Part shown: in pieces, positions 5,837 through 7,275 of the stretch
Numbering within the stretch: the stretch's first letter is position 1
Layout of the letters: each line of letters begins with the position of its first letter
NCBI GenBank assembly: GCA_012516015.1
Contig: JAAYXG010000725.1
Span: 1-7,275 of the forward strand
Direction: 5' to 3'
DNA: 7,275 nt
Origin: Lysobacteraceae bacterium
Lineage (GTDB): Bacteria > Pseudomonadota > Gammaproteobacteria > Steroidobacterales > Steroidobacteraceae
Notes under the pieces: generated by a model
Seen by the model: only the letters and a program-made list of their open reading frames with translations
What the model was told of the DNA's origin: nothing
Database searches by the model: none
Position numbers and translations under genes: made by a program

Positions 5837-6331
5837 TCACGGCTGGTCCCTAACATGCTCATTGAGCAGCCGGGCGATTTCTCGTTCGCGTTCGTCACGT
5901 TCGCTCGTCTTGAATCCGACGTGGGTGATCAGAAGCTTGCCGTCAGGTCCGAAGACGAAAGAGCTCGGCATGCCGAGCAGCTCATACTTCGTGGCGAGCA
6001 CCCCTTGTGGGTCGTAGAGAATTTCAAACTGCACTGGGACGTCGCGGAGAAAGCGTTCCGCAGCCGCTCGTTCGCGATCGACATTTACACCAAGAACGAC
6101 GAGGCCCTGATTCTCATACCGCTTCTGCATTGAATCGAGCCAAGGAAAGGAATGGCGGCAGGGCGTACACCAGGACGCCCAAAAATCGACGAGCACGATC
6201 TTGCCCCGATAGGGCGATAGATCTAAGCCTTGCGCGTTGGCCGCCGGAGCACCGGCGAAGAGTGTCAGCATCACGGCGGCGAGCGCCGCTAGAATGAGAG
6301 CCATTCTCGATACCGAGGCTCCGCTAGACAT
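5837..6331 (-). CDS. Periplasmic TlpA/ResA-like thioredoxin
   Basis: 164-residue exported thiol-disulfide oxidoreductase, first gene of the operon. A signal peptide or N-terminal membrane anchor covers about 1-33 (hydrophobic 11-27, likely cleavage A-N-A before Q34). The thioredoxin fold follows: the active site is W54-C55-T-P-C58 in DFWASWCTPCR, then GLVVLGVNVD (76-85), the TlpA-type insertion, and the cis-proline M121-P122 opposite the active site. Length is normal for minimal TlpA/ResA proteins, which usually reduce cysteines of exported proteins such as apocytochromes. No c-type cytochrome is in the window, so the likely local client is the cysteine-tailed lipoprotein encoded 28 nt downstream (inference). 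ATG at 6331 has GGGAG 8 nt upstream; an internal ATG at codon 10 would shorten the signal peptide and is less likely. Confidence 0.92.
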   Translation of the reverse strand: MSSGASVSRMALILAALAAVMLTLFAGAPAANAQGLDLSPYRGKIVLVDFWASWCTPCRHSFPWLDSMQKRYENQGLVVLGVNVDRERAAAERFLRDVPVQFEILYDPQGVLATKYELLGMPSSFVFGPDGKLLITHVGFKTSERDEREREIARLLNEHVRDQP

Positions 6332-6532
6332 TCATCCTGCTCCCGCGCCCACCTTTCGCTTACGTTCGCTTCGTCGGACGGTGGATCGAACCCAAATCAA
6401 TCGCGACCTTCGACGAAAAGAGGACGACGCTCCTACGTAGCCGCTCCGTGGTTTCCCGATTCTCCGGGCGTTGCGCCAGTGAAAGAATAGGCCCGACTTA
6501 CCACCGATCCGCGATGCAGTTGGGAGCGAGAG

Positions 6533-7102
6533 ATGACGCAATCTGATCAGCGGTACGCCAGGGCGTCGATCATCCTGCATTGGGCAATGCTCGCTCTGCT
6601 GGTGGGCGTGTATGCATGCATCGAGCTACGTGAGCTGTATCCGCGCGGCAGCGATCCTCGGGAAGCGCTCAAGACTTGGCACTTCATGCTGGGTCTCACG
6701 GTGTTCGCTTTGGTCTGGATCCGAATGGCTGCACGCCTGTTCGGTAAGACGCCGCCTATCATGCCGGCCGCACCGAAGTGGCAGCGGCTCGTTGCAGACA
6801 TCGTGGAATTGGCGCTCTACATTCTCATGTTTATCCTGCCGCTGCTCGGGTGGGTCACACTGAGCGCCGAAGGCGATCCGATTCCGTTCTTCGGCCTGGA
6901 GTTGCCTGCGCTTGTGGCGCCGAACGAGTCGCTCGCGGAGCGCACGGAAGACCTCCACAAGACACTCGGAACAGCTGGTTACTACCTCATCGCGCTGCAT
7001 GCACTTGCGGCGCTGTACCATCACTATGTGCGGCGAGACAACACGCTGCGGCGAATGATGCTCTCGCGTGGCAGGACGGAACCCGAACCCCGACTGCGAT
7101 GA
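6533..7102 (+). CDS. Cytochrome b561-family membrane protein (CybB/YceJ type)
   Basis: 189-residue inner-membrane diheme b-type cytochrome, a probable quinol-linked electron carrier between membrane and periplasm. Four membrane segments are visible at about 13-31, 49-67, 88-110 and 145-165. Candidate heme ligands are H16 (LHW), H50 (TWHFMLG), H142 (LHKTLG) and H156 (ALHALAALYHH), the usual one-per-helix pattern of the family. R64 in WIRMAARL and the C-terminal YHHYVRRDNTLRRM (162-175) match bacterial b561 proteins. ATG at 6533 follows GGGAG by about 7 nt. It is transcribed divergently from the thioredoxin-DUF4266-DUF3570-ApbE operon across 201 nt, so shared control and an electron-transfer link are possible but unproven. 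The 6332-6532 spacer shows no convincing promoter; it holds a TTCGCT direct repeat (6355-6360, 6365-6370). Confidence 0.93.
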   Translation: MTQSDQRYARASIILHWAMLALLVGVYACIELRELYPRGSDPREALKTWHFMLGLTVFALVWIRMAARLFGKTPPIMPAAPKWQRLVADIVELALYILMFILPLLGWVTLSAEGDPIPFFGLELPALVAPNESLAERTEDLHKTLGTAGYYLIALHALAALYHHYVRRDNTLRRMMLSRGRTEPEPRLR

Positions 7103-7133
7103 AGATCTCTGGATCTGCGTAAAGGCGCCGTGG

Positions 7134-7157
7134 GTCAACCATCGGTGACGTTATACT
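7134..7157 (+). promoter_or_regulatory. Promoter-like -10 with overlapping dyad before the right-edge gene
   Basis: TATACT at 7152-7157 matches the sigma-70 -10 at five of six positions, but there is no good -35 at 16-18 nt. Just upstream, GTCA (7134-7137) and TGAC (7146-7149) frame ACCATCGG, and the whole can be read as GTCA(A)CC-atc-GGTGAC with one unpaired A. An activator or repressor site beside a promoter lacking a -35 would look like this. Transcription would begin close to the ATG at 7167. Confidence 0.33.
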
Positions 7158-7166
7158 GCGGTGCCT

Positions 7167-7275
7167 ATGGATGCCGTGTCAGCGCACAGAGCAGGCCCAA
7201 CTCAGGGTGCGTGCGCTCGAGCGGTGAAACGCTGGTCGACCTTGCTCCTGTGTCTCGCGCTCGGCAGGAGCGCCG
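7167..7275 (+). CDS. Possible start of an exported protein, cut by right edge
   Basis: An open frame runs from ATG 7167 to the window end (36 codons visible). From an internal GTG at 7224 it reads V-K-R-W-S-T-L-L-L-C-L-A-L-G-R-S-A: two basic residues, then a hydrophobic core, as in a signal peptide. GTG 7224 could therefore be the true start, though no clear Shine-Dalgarno precedes it. A promoter-like TATACT lies 9 nt before ATG 7167, which would give an almost leaderless message from that start. Too little is visible to name a family. Confidence 0.4.
   Translation, partial: MDAVSAHRAGPTQGACARAVKRWSTLLLCLALGRSA

Noticed and set aside
6355..6370. Direct repeat TTCGCT, 10-nt period, upstream of the thioredoxin gene
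   Set aside because: Only two 6-nt copies in GC-rich DNA close to the ribosome binding site; easily chance, with no recognised regulator consensus.

Overview
The window is GC-rich, densely packed bacterial DNA carrying eight full genes and two genes cut by the window edges. The set points to a Gram-negative proteobacterium: an outer-membrane beta-barrel, an OM lipoprotein, a periplasmic thioredoxin and a b561-type cytochrome. A gammaproteobacterium seems most likely, but this is inference from gene content, since there is no rRNA or other taxonomic marker. No tRNA, rRNA, CRISPR array, insertion sequence or prophage gene was seen.

Left part (1-2453): the first gene, on the minus strand and cut by the left edge, is a zinc- and NAD-dependent alcohol dehydrogenase of the aryl-alcohol (XylB-like) type. 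A 233-nt divergent spacer separates it from a plus-strand nucleoside (CMP/guanine-type) deaminase. Next on the plus strand is panB (ketopantoate hydroxymethyltransferase, pantothenate pathway), standing without panC or panD. Just before the panB ribosome binding site lies a striking interrupted hairpin.

Middle part (2512-6331, all minus strand): a short-chain dehydrogenase/reductase with FxxxK in place of YxxxK lies convergent to panB. Upstream of it is a compact four-gene operon, read from 6331 down to 3332: a TlpA-like periplasmic thioredoxin, a 71-aa DUF4266 lipoprotein ending in a glycine-rich CGCN tail, a DUF3570 outer-membrane beta-barrel, and an ApbE-family FMN transferase. Spacings are 28, 9 and 2 nt. 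On the other side of a 201-nt spacer a cytochrome b561 gene runs divergently (6533-7102). At the right edge, a weak promoter-like site precedes the possible start of another exported protein.

The operon is the most interesting part. ApbE enzymes attach FMN covalently to Ser/Thr in a D-x-x-[S/T]-G-A-[T/S] motif. The adjoining DUF3570 barrel carries exactly such a motif (D81-T-L-T-G-A-S87) near its mature N terminus. This suggests, by inference, a covalently flavinylated cell-envelope redox system: thioredoxin for the lipoprotein cysteines, ApbE for the flavin, the barrel as flavin carrier, and perhaps the b561 cytochrome as electron partner. To my knowledge none of this is experimentally established for DUF3570/DUF4266 proteins.
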